Part shown: piece after piece, positions 20,301 to 28,560 of the stretch
Position numbering within the stretch: the stretch's first letter is position 1
Layout: each line of letters begins with the position of its first letter
From: an uncultured Ruminococcus sp.
GTDB lineage: Bacteria; Bacillota; Clostridia; Lachnospirales; Lachnospiraceae
DNA: 64,000 nt
Assembly (NCBI GenBank): GCA_904418845.1
Contig: CAJFQC010000008.1
Span: 62,001-126,000 of the forward strand
Direction: 5' to 3'
The notes under the pieces: generated by a model
Databases searched by the model: none
What the model was told of the DNA's origin: nothing
Seen by the model: the letters and a program-made list of their open reading frames with translations, nothing else
Made by a program: the position numbers and the translations under genes

Positions 20301-21969
20301 GGTAAATCCGTTGAGTCCCCACTATTATTGTGGGAAATGCCATTACAGTGACTTTGATTCTGACGAAGTGCGCTCATATGCCGGAGGCTGCGGATTCGAC
20401 ATGCCGGATAAGAACTGCCCGGTGTGCGGCGAGCCGCTTGTCAAGGCGGGCTTCGATATCCCCTTTGAGACCTTTCTTGGGTTCAAGGGAGACAAGGAGC
20501 CGGATATTGATCTGAACTTTTCAGGTGATTATCAGGCAAAGGCCCATAAGTATACAGAGGTTCTCTTCGGAGAAGGACACACCTTTAAGGCAGGAACCAT
20601 CGGCACAATGGCAGACAAGACAGCATATGGGTTTGTGCGGAATTATTATGAGGAGCACGAACAGAGAAAGCGAAAGTGCGAGATCGAACGTATCACGGTG
20701 GGGTGCACAGGCATCCGGCGGAGCACCGGGCAGCATCCGGGAGGTATCGTTGTACTCCCCCACGGGCATGACATCAACGAGTTTACACCAGTACAGCACC
20801 CGGCAAATGATATGGAGTGCGGCATCATCACCACTCATTTTGACTATCACTCTATTGATCATAACCTGTTAAAGCTCGATATACTCGGGCACGACGATCC
20901 GACGATGATCCGCACGCTTGAGGATTATATTACATCGGATGCTATGGAAAATGAGTACAATGCGGAGCATCCCTTTATCGCCACGCAGATCCCGTTGGAC
21001 GATGAGAAGGTGATTGAGCTCTTCCACGGAACGAGCGTGCTCGGTATCAAACCGGAGGATATCGACGGCTGTAAGCTGGGATGCCTTGGCATCCCGGAGT
21101 TCGGTACAGAGTTTGTTCTCCAGATGGTAGAGGATACCAGGCCCCAGACCCTTTCTGACCTGATCCGTATTTCAGGGCTGTCCCACGGGACAAATGTATG
21201 GCTTGGCAATGCGCAGGAGCTGGTGAAGTCGGGAAAGGCCACTATCTCTACGGCAATCTGCACCCGAGATGATATCATGATTTATCTTATCAATCAGGGC
21301 GTGGAGAGTTCACTTGCGTTTACCATCATGGAGAGCGTGCGAAAGGGTAAGGGCTTAAAGCCTGAGTGGGAAGAAGCGATGAAAGCGCAGGACGTGCCGG
21401 ACTGGTATATCTGGTCCTGTAAGAAGATCAGCTACATGTTCCCGAAAGCCCACGCGGCCGCTTATGTTATGATGGCGTACCGTATTGCCTACTGCAAGAT
21501 CAACTATCCGCTTGCCTATTATGCCGCGTATTTCGGTATCCGTGCGGACGCGTTCTCCTATGAGATCATGTGCCAGGGCAAGGATAAGCTGGATTATTAT
21601 ATTAAAGACTACAAGAGGCGCAGTGATTCCCTGAGCAAGAAAGAGCAGGATGTGATGAAGGATATGAAGATTGTTCAGGAGATGTATGCGAGAGGCTTCG
21701 AGTTTACGCCCATTGACATCTACAGGGCGAAGGCAAAGATGTTCCAGATCATCGACGGAAAGCTCATGCCTTCCCTGGCCAGCATTGAGGGTATGGGAGA
21801 TAAGGCGGCAGAGGCAGTGGAGGAGGCGTCCAAGGACGGCCCGTATCTGTCGCTGGACGATTTCCGCCAGAGGACCAAGGTCAGCAAGACGGTCATTGAT
21901 CTGATGTCGGACCTGGGATTGTTCGGGGACCTGCCGCAGAGCAATCAGCTGTCATTATTCGATCTGTAG
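17317..21969 (+). CDS. polC: DNA polymerase III PolC-type, replicative polymerase with 3'-5' exonuclease
   Basis: A ~1550-residue Gram-positive replicative polymerase. Order: N-terminal domains (1-200); a Gly/Ser/Ala-rich linker (~205-290); an OB fold; the PHP domain (VELHCHTKMSDMDGVSEVKD, AITDHGVAQAFP) interrupted by a DEDDh exonuclease (IVFDIETTGFS, VAHNAGFDVGF, HRAVDDAGAT); then the palm, fingers and helix-hairpin-helix regions with the C-x2-C...C-x2-C zinc element (CGKC, CPVC) and KEPDIDLNFSGDYQ holding catalytic Asp residues. The end NQLSLFDL is a typical beta-clamp-binding motif. The start is best as TTG 17317, nine bases after AGGAG (17303-17307); GTG 17311 is too close to that site. 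The linker is the oddity. Confidence 0.97.
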   Translation: MEQTRSEKIFFHVFPTLRVEEDVQILFEDVEVRKITTNSHRDFLRVHIFSRHLIQKKQIRQMEQRIKEQLFAKTKVSVEIIEEYTLSGQYTPEALMQEYRESLLLELRETSVLAANMFAQAKIRYEEGNVVCLELLDTIVSEGRKEEILSFLEKLFAERFHMPADIRVAYRESEGAGTREYNEQRIQQEINAIFERRARQRGEEWTQPGTGGQASGSGAKDTEKSEAAGMSKAGVSSGVSAGADSAGNGIDSGSDSAKNASGKGVSTGGSSGGSGAGRGKKGFKKGEFKKDFYRPVKTGDDPNLIYGRSFDDEPLTLDQVITEMGEITIHGKIINFDTREIRNEKTIIMFAVTDFTDTITVKMFARNDQLPEILGELKKGAFVKIKGVTTIDKFDGELTIGSVTGIKKIGDFTVSRKDLSPLKRVELHCHTKMSDMDGVSEVKDIVKRAHDWGHPAIAITDHGVAQAFPDANHYIETLDKDDPFKIIYGVEGYVVDDLTEIAVNAGDESLDDTYIVFDIETTGFSSIRDRIIEIGAVKVVNGEIVDKFSTFVNPGRPIPFEIINLTGITDEMVMGSPVIDTVLPQFLEFVGDGVLVAHNAGFDVGFIEQNCRNLGLDDHFVYADTVALARVLLPTLSKYKLNIVAKALNISLENHHRAVDDAGATAEIFVKFVEMLKKDNITTLKEVNRYGDRNVNAIRKMPTHHIIILAKNDIGRYNLYQLITESHLTYYARRPRIPKSLLNEHREGLLIGSACEAGELYQAVLEKRSAQQIARLADFYDYYEIQPIGNNRFMIESERVADVTSEEDLRNLNREIVELGEKFGKPVVATCDVHFLDPEDEVYRRIIMAGKGFDDADVQPPLYLRTTEEMLDEFSYLGAAKAREIVIDNPVKIAGMIEKIAPVNPNKCPPVIENSDQELRDICYRKAHEMYGDDLPKQVSERLEKELNSIISNGYAVMYIIAQRLVWKSNADGYLVGSRGSVGSSFAATMAGITEVNPLSPHYYCGKCHYSDFDSDEVRSYAGGCGFDMPDKNCPVCGEPLVKAGFDIPFETFLGFKGDKEPDIDLNFSGDYQAKAHKYTEVLFGEGHTFKAGTIGTMADKTAYGFVRNYYEEHEQRKRKCEIERITVGCTGIRRSTGQHPGGIVVLPHGHDINEFTPVQHPANDMECGIITTHFDYHSIDHNLLKLDILGHDDPTMIRTLEDYITSDAMENEYNAEHPFIATQIPLDDEKVIELFHGTSVLGIKPEDIDGCKLGCLGIPEFGTEFVLQMVEDTRPQTLSDLIRISGLSHGTNVWLGNAQELVKSGKATISTAICTRDDIMIYLINQGVESSLAFTIMESVRKGKGLKPEWEEAMKAQDVPDWYIWSCKKISYMFPKAHAAAYVMMAYRIAYCKINYPLAYYAAYFGIRADAFSYEIMCQGKDKLDYYIKDYKRRSDSLSKKEQDVMKDMKIVQEMYARGFEFTPIDIYRAKAKMFQIIDGKLMPSLASIEGMGDKAAEAVEEASKDGPYLSLDDFRQRTKVSKTVIDLMSDLGLFGDLPQSNQLSLFDL

Positions 21970-22043
21970 CGGAAATACATAAGGCGGTTTCAATGAGCAG
22001 TGGCATTTTGAAAAAGAGTGCATAGACGGATAGAGTATGGCTG

Positions 22044-22052
22044 TGGTATACT
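22044..22052 (+). promoter_or_regulatory. Possible extended -10 promoter of glyA
   Basis: TG-G-TATACT at 22044-22052 is an extended -10 without a clear -35; it would give a ~140-base leader to glyA. I saw no recognisable riboswitch in that leader. Confidence 0.4.
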
Positions 22053-22197
22053 GTTTGATAAAGCAGAGCCATGCGACGGCATACAAGGTATCACGTTCGT
22101 ATGAAGAAACAAATGCGACGACACATGGCGAGAGAAACGAGCGGGGAAAAGTTCAGTTTCCGAGCTGTTCTGCCGCAGAAAAATGGAGGATAAGGAT

Positions 22198-23433
22198 ATG
22201 TACGACTTTGACGAAATCAGGAACGCAGACCCGCAGATCGCAGATGCGATCACCGCAGAGATGGAGAGACAGAATTCCCACATCGAGCTGATCGCATCGG
22301 AAAACTGGGTGAGCAAGGCGGTGATGGCAGCCATGGGCAGTCCGCTGACAAACAAATATGCGGAAGGGTATCCGGGCAAGAGATATTATGGCGGATGCCA
22401 GTGTGTCGACGTGGCGGAGGATCTGGCGAAAGAGCGTGCGAAGGAGATTTTTGGCTGTGAATACGTGAATGTGCAGCCACACTCCGGAGCACAGGCTAAT
22501 ATGGCAGTCTTTTTCGCTATGCTGACACCGGGCGATACTGTGATGGGCATGAATCTCGACCACGGCGGGCACCTGACACATGGTTCACCGGTCAATATGT
22601 CCGGAAAATATTTCAACATCGTTCCTTATGGCGTCAATGACGAGGGCGTGATCGATTACGATAATGTTCTCGCCATTGCAAAAGAATGTAAGCCAAGGCT
22701 CATCATTGCAGGTGCAAGCGCATATGCAAGGACAATTGATTTCAGACGTTTCCGCGAAATTGCGGATGAAGTTGGTGCATACCTTATGGTAGATATGGCG
22801 CATATCGCGGGTCTGGTGGCGGCAGGATTACATCCAAGCCCGATTCCCTATGCGCATGTGACAACAACGACTACGCATAAAACATTGAGAGGTCCCAGAG
22901 GCGGAATGATCCTTTCCAGCAATGAAGTGAATGAAAAATTTAATTTCAATAAGGCTATATTCCCCGGGATACAAGGCGGACCGCTCATGCACGTGATCGC
23001 GGCGAAAGCTGTCTGCTTCAAAGAGGCGCTTCAGCCGGAGTTTAAAGAATACCAGGCGCAGATAATCAAAAATGCCAAGGCGCTTTGTGAAGGACTCCAG
23101 AAGCGCGGTATCAAAATCGTGTCAGGCGGAACAGATAACCATCTTATGCTGGTTGACTTAACCGAGAAGAATGTGAGCGGGAAAGAACTTGAGAAACGCC
23201 TTGACGATGCCCACATTACCTGCAATAAGAACACGATCCCCAATGATCCGCGTTCCCCATTTGTCACAAGCGGCGTGAGACTGGGAACGCCCGCAGTCAC
23301 AACGCGCGGCATGAAGGAGGATGACATGGATAAGATTGCGGAGATCATTGCCATAGTCATCAAGAGCGAGGAGAATGTAGAAGCTGCCAGAAAACTGGCG
23401 GCGGAGCTGACGGAGAAGTATCCACTGTGTTAA
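22198..23433 (+). CDS. glyA: Serine hydroxymethyltransferase
   Basis: A 411-residue PLP enzyme interconverting serine and glycine with tetrahydrofolate, the main one-carbon entry point. Motifs: [38 protein letters not shown] (two parts), [24 protein letters not shown], and the PLP-lysine in [18 protein letters not shown] 22198 follows GGAGGATAAGG; ATG 22183 is in frame but part of the site region. It has its own leader after polC and is followed by a long gene-free stretch with a hairpin and a terminator. Confidence 0.97.
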   Translation: MYDFDEIRNADPQIADAITAEMERQNSHIELIASENWVSKAVMAAMGSPLTNKYAEGYPGKRYYGGCQCVDVAEDLAKERAKEIFGCEYVNVQPHSGAQANMAVFFAMLTPGDTVMGMNLDHGGHLTHGSPVNMSGKYFNIVPYGVNDEGVIDYDNVLAIAKECKPRLIIAGASAYARTIDFRRFREIADEVGAYLMVDMAHIAGLVAAGLHPSPIPYAHVTTTTTHKTLRGPRGGMILSSNEVNEKFNFNKAIFPGIQGGPLMHVIAAKAVCFKEALQPEFKEYQAQIIKNAKALCEGLQKRGIKIVSGGTDNHLMLVDLTEKNVSGKELEKRLDDAHITCNKNTIPNDPRSPFVTSGVRLGTPAVTTRGMKEDDMDKIAEIIAIVIKSEENVEAARKLAAELTEKYPLC

Positions 23434-23458
23434 ATGAGGTGATGTCGAGGAGATAGAA

Positions 23459-23510
23459 TACAGCCGCGATGAAAATATGTCTGCGGGGATATATTTTCAT
23501 CGCGGCTGTA
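23459..23510. repeat. Perfect 20-bp inverted repeat after glyA
   Basis: The arms at 23459-23478 and 23491-23510 are perfectly complementary over 20 bases with a 12-base loop. It begins 26 bases after the glyA stop codon. No T tract follows, so it would be a very stable mRNA 3' hairpin rather than a classical terminator. Confidence 0.85.
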
Positions 23511-23551
23511 CTGTTCGCTTCGACAAATCCCAATTTATTTTTGTCTATTCT

Positions 23552-23576
23552 GCCGGATTGTATTCCGGCGTTTTTT
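23552..23576 (+). terminator. Intrinsic terminator downstream of glyA
   Basis: GCCGGA (23552-23557) pairs with TCCGGC (23564-23569), loop of 6, followed by G and TTTTTT at 23571-23576. Together with the inverted repeat upstream it closes the glyA unit. The rest of the 496-base gap (23577-23850) shows no convincing gene; the open frame running through it is low in coding character. Confidence 0.7.
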
Positions 23577-23854
23577 ATGCTATCCTTTCTTCACCGATAC
23601 GGACGGCGTTCTTGCCGTTCTGTCATTCATGCCCTTCAGGCTTCTCATTTTCGGTGGCTCCCATTCGGAACATTTACCCGACGATGAATGTAACCTGGCA
23701 GATTCAGATTCATCAATGCTCAGTTTTTATCTTACTGAACGCCGCGCAAAGGAGGAAAAGTGTATATCAGATGTTTTATCAAAAACCTCTCAATAACAGA
23801 AAAGTCCGTTTTAACGGACATGTAAAAGTGTATAATAAAAAAGCAAGTTTGTTG

Positions 23855-23883
23855 TTGACATTTGACAACAAGTATAATACTAT
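23855..23883 (+). promoter_or_regulatory. recA promoter
   Basis: TTGACA at 23855-23860, 17-base spacer, TACTAT at 23878-23883. Overlapping alternatives exist (a second TTGACA at 23862, TATAAT at 23873 and 23881), but only this pairing gives a 17-base spacer. The LexA box sits just downstream, over the likely start point. Confidence 0.65.
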
Positions 23884-23894
23884 AATATCGGATG

Positions 23895-23908
23895 CGAACA
23901 ATTGTTCG
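23895..23908. promoter_or_regulatory. LexA (SOS) box of recA
   Basis: CGAACAATTGTTCG is a perfect 14-base palindrome matching the Gram-positive LexA/DinR consensus CGAACRNRYGTTYG in its half-sites. It lies 10 bases after the -10 element and 21 bases before the recA start, so bound LexA would block transcription. SOS induction of recA-recX is inferred. Confidence 0.88.
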
Positions 23909-23929
23909 ATACAAGAAAAGGAGAATTGA

Positions 23930-24967
23930 ATGATGGCAGGAAATGATGAGAAGAAAAAAGCATTAGACGCGGCGATTGCGAAGCTTGAGAAAGATTTTGG
24001 AAAAGGTACGGTTATGAAGCTGGGAGAGTCCGGCGCGCATGTGGCTGTTGAGACGGTGCCTACAGGCTGTTTAAGCCTTGACCTTGCGCTTGGCCTTGGC
24101 GGAGTGCCGAAGGGACGCGTGATTGAGATATACGGACCGGAGTCCAGTGGTAAGACGACAGTAGCGCTGCATATGATTGCAGAGGTGCAGAAGAGGGGCG
24201 GCATCGCAGGATTCATTGATGCGGAGCATGCCATGGATCCAGTATATGCGAAGAATATCGGCGTAGATATCGATGAGCTTTACATATCTCAGCCAGACAG
24301 TGGAGATCAGGCGTTGGAGATCGCAGAGACCATGGTGCGTTCCGGTGCAATTGATATCATTGTCATTGATTCTGTCGCGGCTCTTGTGCCGAAGCAGGAG
24401 ATTGAGGGTGATATGGGAGACAGCCATGTGGGACTGCAGGCGAGATTGATGTCGCAGGCGCTCCGTAAGCTCACTCCGGTGATCAGCAAGTCCAACTGCG
24501 TGGTTATCTTTATCAATCAGCTCCGTGAAAAAGTAGGCGTGATGTTCGGCAATCCGGAGACGACGACAGGAGGACGCGCCCTGAAATTCTACGCGTCCGT
24601 GCGCATGGATGTGAGAAGGATCGAGACATTAAAGCAGAGCGGGGAGATGGTTGGAAACCGCACGCGCATCAAGATCGTGAAAAATAAGATTGCACCTCCG
24701 TTTAAAGAGGCAGAGTTCGATATTATGTTTGGAAAAGGAATTTCCAGAGAAGGCGACATCCTTGATCTTGCGACGAATATCGATCTGGTAAAGAAGAGCG
24801 GTGCATGGTATGCGTACGAAGGAGAGAAGATCGGACAGGGAAGAGAGAATGCCAAGGCATATCTTGAGAGCCATCCGGAAGTGATGGAAGAGCTGGACCG
24901 CAAAGTGCGTGCCCATTACGATTTGTCAGGAGAAAAAGACATCGAAAAAGGCGGGGAGAAAGAATGA
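23930..24967 (+). CDS. recA: Recombinase A
   Basis: A 345-residue RecA, the strand-exchange ATPase and coprotease for LexA. Walker A is GPESSGKTT, Walker [12 protein letters not shown]2-adjacent [21 protein letters not shown] is present, and the C-terminus is acidic ([12 protein letters not shown]). AAAAGGAG at 23916-23923 precedes ATG 23930; a second ATG follows directly. A LexA box controls it. The stop overlaps the recX start (ATGA), coupling RecA to its modulator. Confidence 0.98.
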   Translation: MMAGNDEKKKALDAAIAKLEKDFGKGTVMKLGESGAHVAVETVPTGCLSLDLALGLGGVPKGRVIEIYGPESSGKTTVALHMIAEVQKRGGIAGFIDAEHAMDPVYAKNIGVDIDELYISQPDSGDQALEIAETMVRSGAIDIIVIDSVAALVPKQEIEGDMGDSHVGLQARLMSQALRKLTPVISKSNCVVIFINQLREKVGVMFGNPETTTGGRALKFYASVRMDVRRIETLKQSGEMVGNRTRIKIVKNKIAPPFKEAEFDIMFGKGISREGDILDLATNIDLVKKSGAWYAYEGEKIGQGRENAKAYLESHPEVMEELDRKVRAHYDLSGEKDIEKGGEKE

Positions 24968-25587
24968 TCGTCACGAGAGTTGAAGCGCTGACAAAAATGA
25001 AATACAAAGTATATCTTGACGGACAGTTTGCCTTTGTGCTTTACAAGGGCGAACTGTCCCGTTTTGGCATCAAAGAAAGAGAGGATATCACGGAACAGGC
25101 AGTGGAGAAAATCCGTGTGGAAGTGATCCTTAAGCGTGCAAAGCTGCGCGCCCTGCACCTTCTTGAAGATATGGACCGTACAGAGGCAGCACTCAGGGAA
25201 AAGCTCATGCAGGGGATGTATCCCCCGGACGCTGTAGAGGGAGCAATCAGGTATGTGAAGTCTTTCGGATATCTGAATGATGCGCGATATGCGGAGAATT
25301 TTGTGCGGAGCAGGAAAGACAGCAAGAGCCGGAAGGAGATATGGGCGATGCTTATGAACAAAGGTGTGTCCGCGGAATTGGCTGAGGCTGCTTTTGAGGC
25401 GTGTTATGACAGTGATGAAGATGGCGGGGAGCAGGAGGCGATCCGCAGAATATTGCGCAAGAAACGGTACGATCCGGCGGAGGATGACGAGGCAAAAACA
25501 CAGAAAATATACGGATATCTGGCACGGAAAGGTTTCCGCTATGACGCTGTCCGTCAAGTGATACAAAATTATAATCACCATGCTTGA
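24964..25587 (+). CDS. recX: Regulatory protein RecX
   Basis: A 207-residue RecX, which binds RecA filaments and limits their activity. The three-helix repeats are visible: [41 protein letters not shown] and [20 protein letters not shown], each with the family's Y-L/F-N-D-x-x-Y-A-type or helix pattern. The ~55-residue N-terminal extension ([29 protein letters not shown] region) is usual in Firmicutes. Overlaps recA by 4 bases; same SOS operon. The rny promoter overlaps its stop codon. Confidence 0.94.
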   Translation: MIVTRVEALTKMKYKVYLDGQFAFVLYKGELSRFGIKEREDITEQAVEKIRVEVILKRAKLRALHLLEDMDRTEAALREKLMQGMYPPDAVEGAIRYVKSFGYLNDARYAENFVRSRKDSKSRKEIWAMLMNKGVSAELAEAAFEACYDSDEDGGEQEAIRRILRKKRYDPAEDDEAKTQKIYGYLARKGFRYDAVRQVIQNYNHHA

Positions 25588-25612
25588 CATTGTTGTGAAA
25601 ACAGTATAAAAT
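25584..25612 (+). promoter_or_regulatory. Promoter of rny
   Basis: TTGACA at 25584-25589, 17-base spacer, TAAAAT at 25607-25612, overlapping the last codon of recX. Confidence 0.6.
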
Positions 25613-25668
25613 TTAACTGTTGTATTTTAGTAATATGTACAATGAAAATTAAATAAGGAGGTGCTCCT

Positions 25669-27223
25669 GTGCAATTAAGTCTAGGCTTATGTATACTGAT
25701 TGCCGTGGCCCTCGCGTTGATAGTTGGGATCATTTCTCATTTTGCGACGATTTCCAATCTGAAGAAGAATGCCGAGAGTAAGATCGGAAACGCGGAAGCA
25801 AAAGCGAGAGAGATCATTGACGATGCTGTGAAAACTGCTGAGACGACGAAAAAGGAAGCTCTTTTGGAAGTAAAAGAGGAGTCTATCAAGACAAAGAATG
25901 ATCTTGAGAAAGAGACGAAGGAAAGAAGAGCGGAGCTGCAGCGCTATGAAAAGAGAGTGCTTGCAAAGGAAGAGGCGGTTGACAAGCGTTCGGACGTCCT
26001 GGAACACCGGGAGTCAAAGCTTACAGCAAAGGAAGAACAACTTCGCCAGCGTGAAGCCAGGGCAGAAGAACTAAGTCAGAAACGTGTGCAGGAACTGGAA
26101 CGAATCTCAGGACTTACCTCCGAACAGGCAAAAGAATATCTGTTGAAAACTGTTGAAGAAGATGTTAAGCATTGCGAAGATGGTCAGAGAGCTGGAAGCC
26201 CAGGCAAAAGAGGAGGCTGACAAGAAAGCGAAAGAATATGTTGTCAATGCCATCCAGAGATGTGCCGCGGACCATGTAGCAGAGACGACGATCTCTGTCG
26301 TACAGCTTCCGAGCGATGAGATGAAAGGACGCATTATCGGCCGGGAAGGAAGAAATATCCGGACTTTGGAGACGCTTACAGGTGTGGAATTGATCATTGA
26401 CGATACACCGGAGGCGGTCGTTCTCTCCGGATTTGATCCTATCCGCCGTGAGGTTGCCAGGATCGCTCTTGAGAGATTGATCGTGGACGGACGTATTCAT
26501 CCGGCCAGGATTGAGGAAATGGTAGAGAAGGCTCAGAAGGAAGTCGACTCGATGATCAGAGAAGAAGGAGAGGCCGCAGCGCTCGAGGTGGGAGTGCCGG
26601 GCATCCATCCGGAACTGATCCGTCTCCTCGGACGCATGAAGTTCAGAACAAGCTACGGGCAGAACGCTCTGAAGCACTCGATCGAGGTGGCTCAGCTTGC
26701 AGGACTTCTGGCGGGTGAAATCGGCATTGATGTCAGAATGGCAAAACGTGCCGGACTTTTGCATGATATAGGAAAATCTATCGACCATGATGTAGAGGGG
26801 TCACATATTCAGATAGGTGTGGATCTGTGCAGAAAGTACAAGGAATCCGCAACTGTTATTAATGCTGTGGAAGCGCATCACGGTGATGTGGAGCCGCAGA
26901 CACTGATCGCCTGCGTGGTACAGGCTGCCGATACGATTTCAGCGGCAAGGCCGGGTGCAAGGCGTGAGACCATTGAAACATATACAAACAGATTGAAACA
27001 GTTAGAAGAGATTACCAACCAGTTTAAAGGTGTGGACAAATCTTTTGCCATTCAGGCAGGTAGAGAGATTCGTGTTATGGTAGTTCCGGAGCAGGTATCT
27101 GATGATGATATGGTGCTTGTGGCAAGGGATATCGCGAAGCAGATAGAGTTTGAGCTGGAATATCCCGGACAGATCAAAGTAAATGTAATCCGTGAATCAC
27201 GGGCGACAGATTACGCGAAATAG
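25669..27223 (+). pseudogene. rny: Ribonuclease Y gene split by a frameshift
   Basis: RNase Y is normally one ~520-residue protein. Here frame 1 runs from GTG 25669 (good AAGGAGGTG site) to a stop at 26220: an N-terminal membrane helix (LCILIAVALALIVGIISHF) and a long coiled coil to VEEDVKH, then unrelated residues. The rest continues in the next frame from about 26174 to 27223: [19 protein letters not shown], the KH domain ([19 protein letters not shown]) and the HD domain ([23 protein letters not shown]), ending ATDYAK. After the His codon ending at 26171, family members have Glu-x-Ala, but a single T precedes the Ala codon, consistent with a 5-base deletion. A TTG at 26153 or ATG at 26162 could restart the catalytic part as a ~353-residue soluble protein. 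True mutation and sequencing error cannot be separated here. Confidence 0.85.
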
Positions 27224-27253
27224 CAATGGATCACAACAACAGATGAAAGACCG

Positions 27254-27281
27254 GCCCCTGTCGCAAGACAGGGGCTTTTTT
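27254..27281 (+). terminator. Intrinsic terminator of rny
   Basis: GCCCCTGTC (27254-27262) pairs with GACAGGGGC (27267-27275), GCAA tetraloop, followed by TTTTTT. A strong classical terminator 30 bases after the rny stop. Confidence 0.92.
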
Positions 27282-27360
27282 CGTTTTATCGGGAAAGTCC
27301 TGCGGGCTGAACTATAGTTTTTTCTGATAGTAATCTGGGGAAAGGGAAGGAAAATTAAGT

Positions 27361-27900
27361 ATGAGTGAGCAGATCAAACGATTAAAAAGAGAGTTGAAAT
27401 TTAAAGGGGCGATCATTGATTTTTATCAGGATACGATGGAGATCAACGGAGACCACACGGCAGTCTGGGACTTCATCAGGCACAAGGGAGCGGCAGCGGT
27501 CGTTCCGGTGACAGAGGAGGGGAAGATCCTCATGGTGCGTCAGTACAGAAATGCCCTTGACCGTTATACGCTTGAGATTCCGGCGGGAGCACTGGATGAA
27601 GAAAACGAGCCGGGAAGAGAGTGTGCCGCCCGGGAATTGGAGGAGGAGACCGGTTTCCGCAGCGAGAATCTCGAATGGCTCATCACTCTGCGCACGACAG
27701 TTGCCTTCTGTAATGAGCGGATCGAAGTCTATGTGGCAAAGGATCTGATCCCCTCAAAACAGAATCTGGATCAGGATGAATTTATCGATCTTCAGACATA
27801 TACATTGGATGAACTTAAGGAAAAGATATTTTCCGGAGAGATCGAGGATGCCAAGACTGTGGCATCCCTCATGGCATACGCTGTCAAATACAAAGAATAA
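27361..27900 (+). CDS. Nudix hydrolase, ADP-ribose pyrophosphatase-like
   Basis: A 179-residue Nudix hydrolase of the NudF/ADP-ribose diphosphatase group. The Nudix helix is within GALDEENEPGREC...AARELEEETGF, containing the REx2EE metal-binding core; IPAG before it and VRQYRNALDRYTLEIP are typical of the ADPRase subgroup. Likely reaction: ADP-ribose to AMP and ribose 5-phosphate. GGGAAGG precedes ATG 27361. It lies directly upstream of the SpoIIM-like gene, as nudF does near spoIIM in Bacillus subtilis. Confidence 0.9.
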   Translation: MSEQIKRLKRELKFKGAIIDFYQDTMEINGDHTAVWDFIRHKGAAAVVPVTEEGKILMVRQYRNALDRYTLEIPAGALDEENEPGRECAARELEEETGFRSENLEWLITLRTTVAFCNERIEVYVAKDLIPSKQNLDQDEFIDLQTYTLDELKEKIFSGEIEDAKTVASLMAYAVKYKE

Positions 27901-27962
27901 AAGAACAGACCCGGCATATAATGAAATATCCATCGACATCCTGACTGATAGGAGGAGACAGC

Positions 27963-28502
27963 ATGAGGATATTTCGAACAAGAAAGCAGCTTCTAGTTTT
28001 CTTTATGCCGGGGTTTTTGCTCGGCATTATTTATGTGAATTTTATCGCAAAAAAATATATGGCTGAGCCGGGGATATTCAGCGACTATTTTCTGAAGCAG
28101 TTCCGGTCGGCTACAGTGGAAGTGAGGGAATATATCTGGTATCTGCTGAAGATCAGGGCAGTGCCGTTTCTTGTACTGGCAGGGTTTTCGTTCACAAAAG
28201 TGAGAAAGGCGGCGTCCGTCTTGTTTCTCATTTGGACGGGCACCGCTTTTGGAATTCTGATATCTGCTGCTGTGCTGAACTTAGGACTCAAGGGAAGCCT
28301 GCTGTGTGTTGCAGGGCTGTTTCCCCAATTTTTGTTCTACATACCGGCGTATCTTGTGCTGCTCTGGCATTGCTATATGATTCCGCAGAGCGGCTGGAAC
28401 CGTCAGAAAACAATATTCACTTCCCTGATGATGGCGGTGGGGATCATGCTGGAGCTGTATGTCAACCCGGTCCTTGTGAAAGCATTTCTCTCGGTAATGT
28501 GA
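27963..28502 (+). CDS. Stage II sporulation protein M-like membrane protein
   Basis: A 179-residue protein with about five transmembrane segments (residues ~8-27, 60-78, 84-105, 113-137, 148-168). The layout with an N-terminal helix, a loop (MAEPGIFSDYFLKQF) and four further helices, and the Nudix neighbour, match SpoIIM, part of the engulfment machinery with SpoIID and SpoIIP in endospore formers. Sequence motifs are weak, so the assignment rests on length, topology and synteny. TAGGAGGAGACAGC precedes ATG 27963. Confidence 0.65.
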   Translation: MRIFRTRKQLLVFFMPGFLLGIIYVNFIAKKYMAEPGIFSDYFLKQFRSATVEVREYIWYLLKIRAVPFLVLAGFSFTKVRKAASVLFLIWTGTAFGILISAAVLNLGLKGSLLCVAGLFPQFLFYIPAYLVLLWHCYMIPQSGWNRQKTIFTSLMMAVGIMLELYVNPVLVKAFLSVM

Positions 28503-28529
28503 CCGCTGTGCGTTAGCCGCACTGCGGTC
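28501..28529. terminator. Hairpin between convergent genes
   Basis: A 12-bp stem with one mismatch (28501-28512 with 28518-28529, 5-base loop) overlaps the stop codon of the SpoIIM-like gene and lies between the two convergent genes. There is no T tract, so termination is uncertain. Confidence 0.45.
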
Positions 28530-28560
28530 CATGTATATCCGGGGCACAGGTTGGGCATTA

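Noticed and set aside
22053-22197. Riboswitch in the glyA leader
   Set aside because: I looked for ZTP, glycine and tetrahydrofolate riboswitch core motifs and saw none.
23477-23929. 150-codon open frame between glyA and recA
   Set aside because: It starts inside the 20-bp inverted repeat, runs through the terminator, the recA promoter and the LexA box, and has no ribosome binding site or recognisable domain.
26140-26180. Programmed ribosomal frameshift in rny
   Set aside because: No slippery heptamer, stop-proximal pause or downstream pseudoknot is visible, and the family is not known to use one; a 5-base deletion explains the alignment better.
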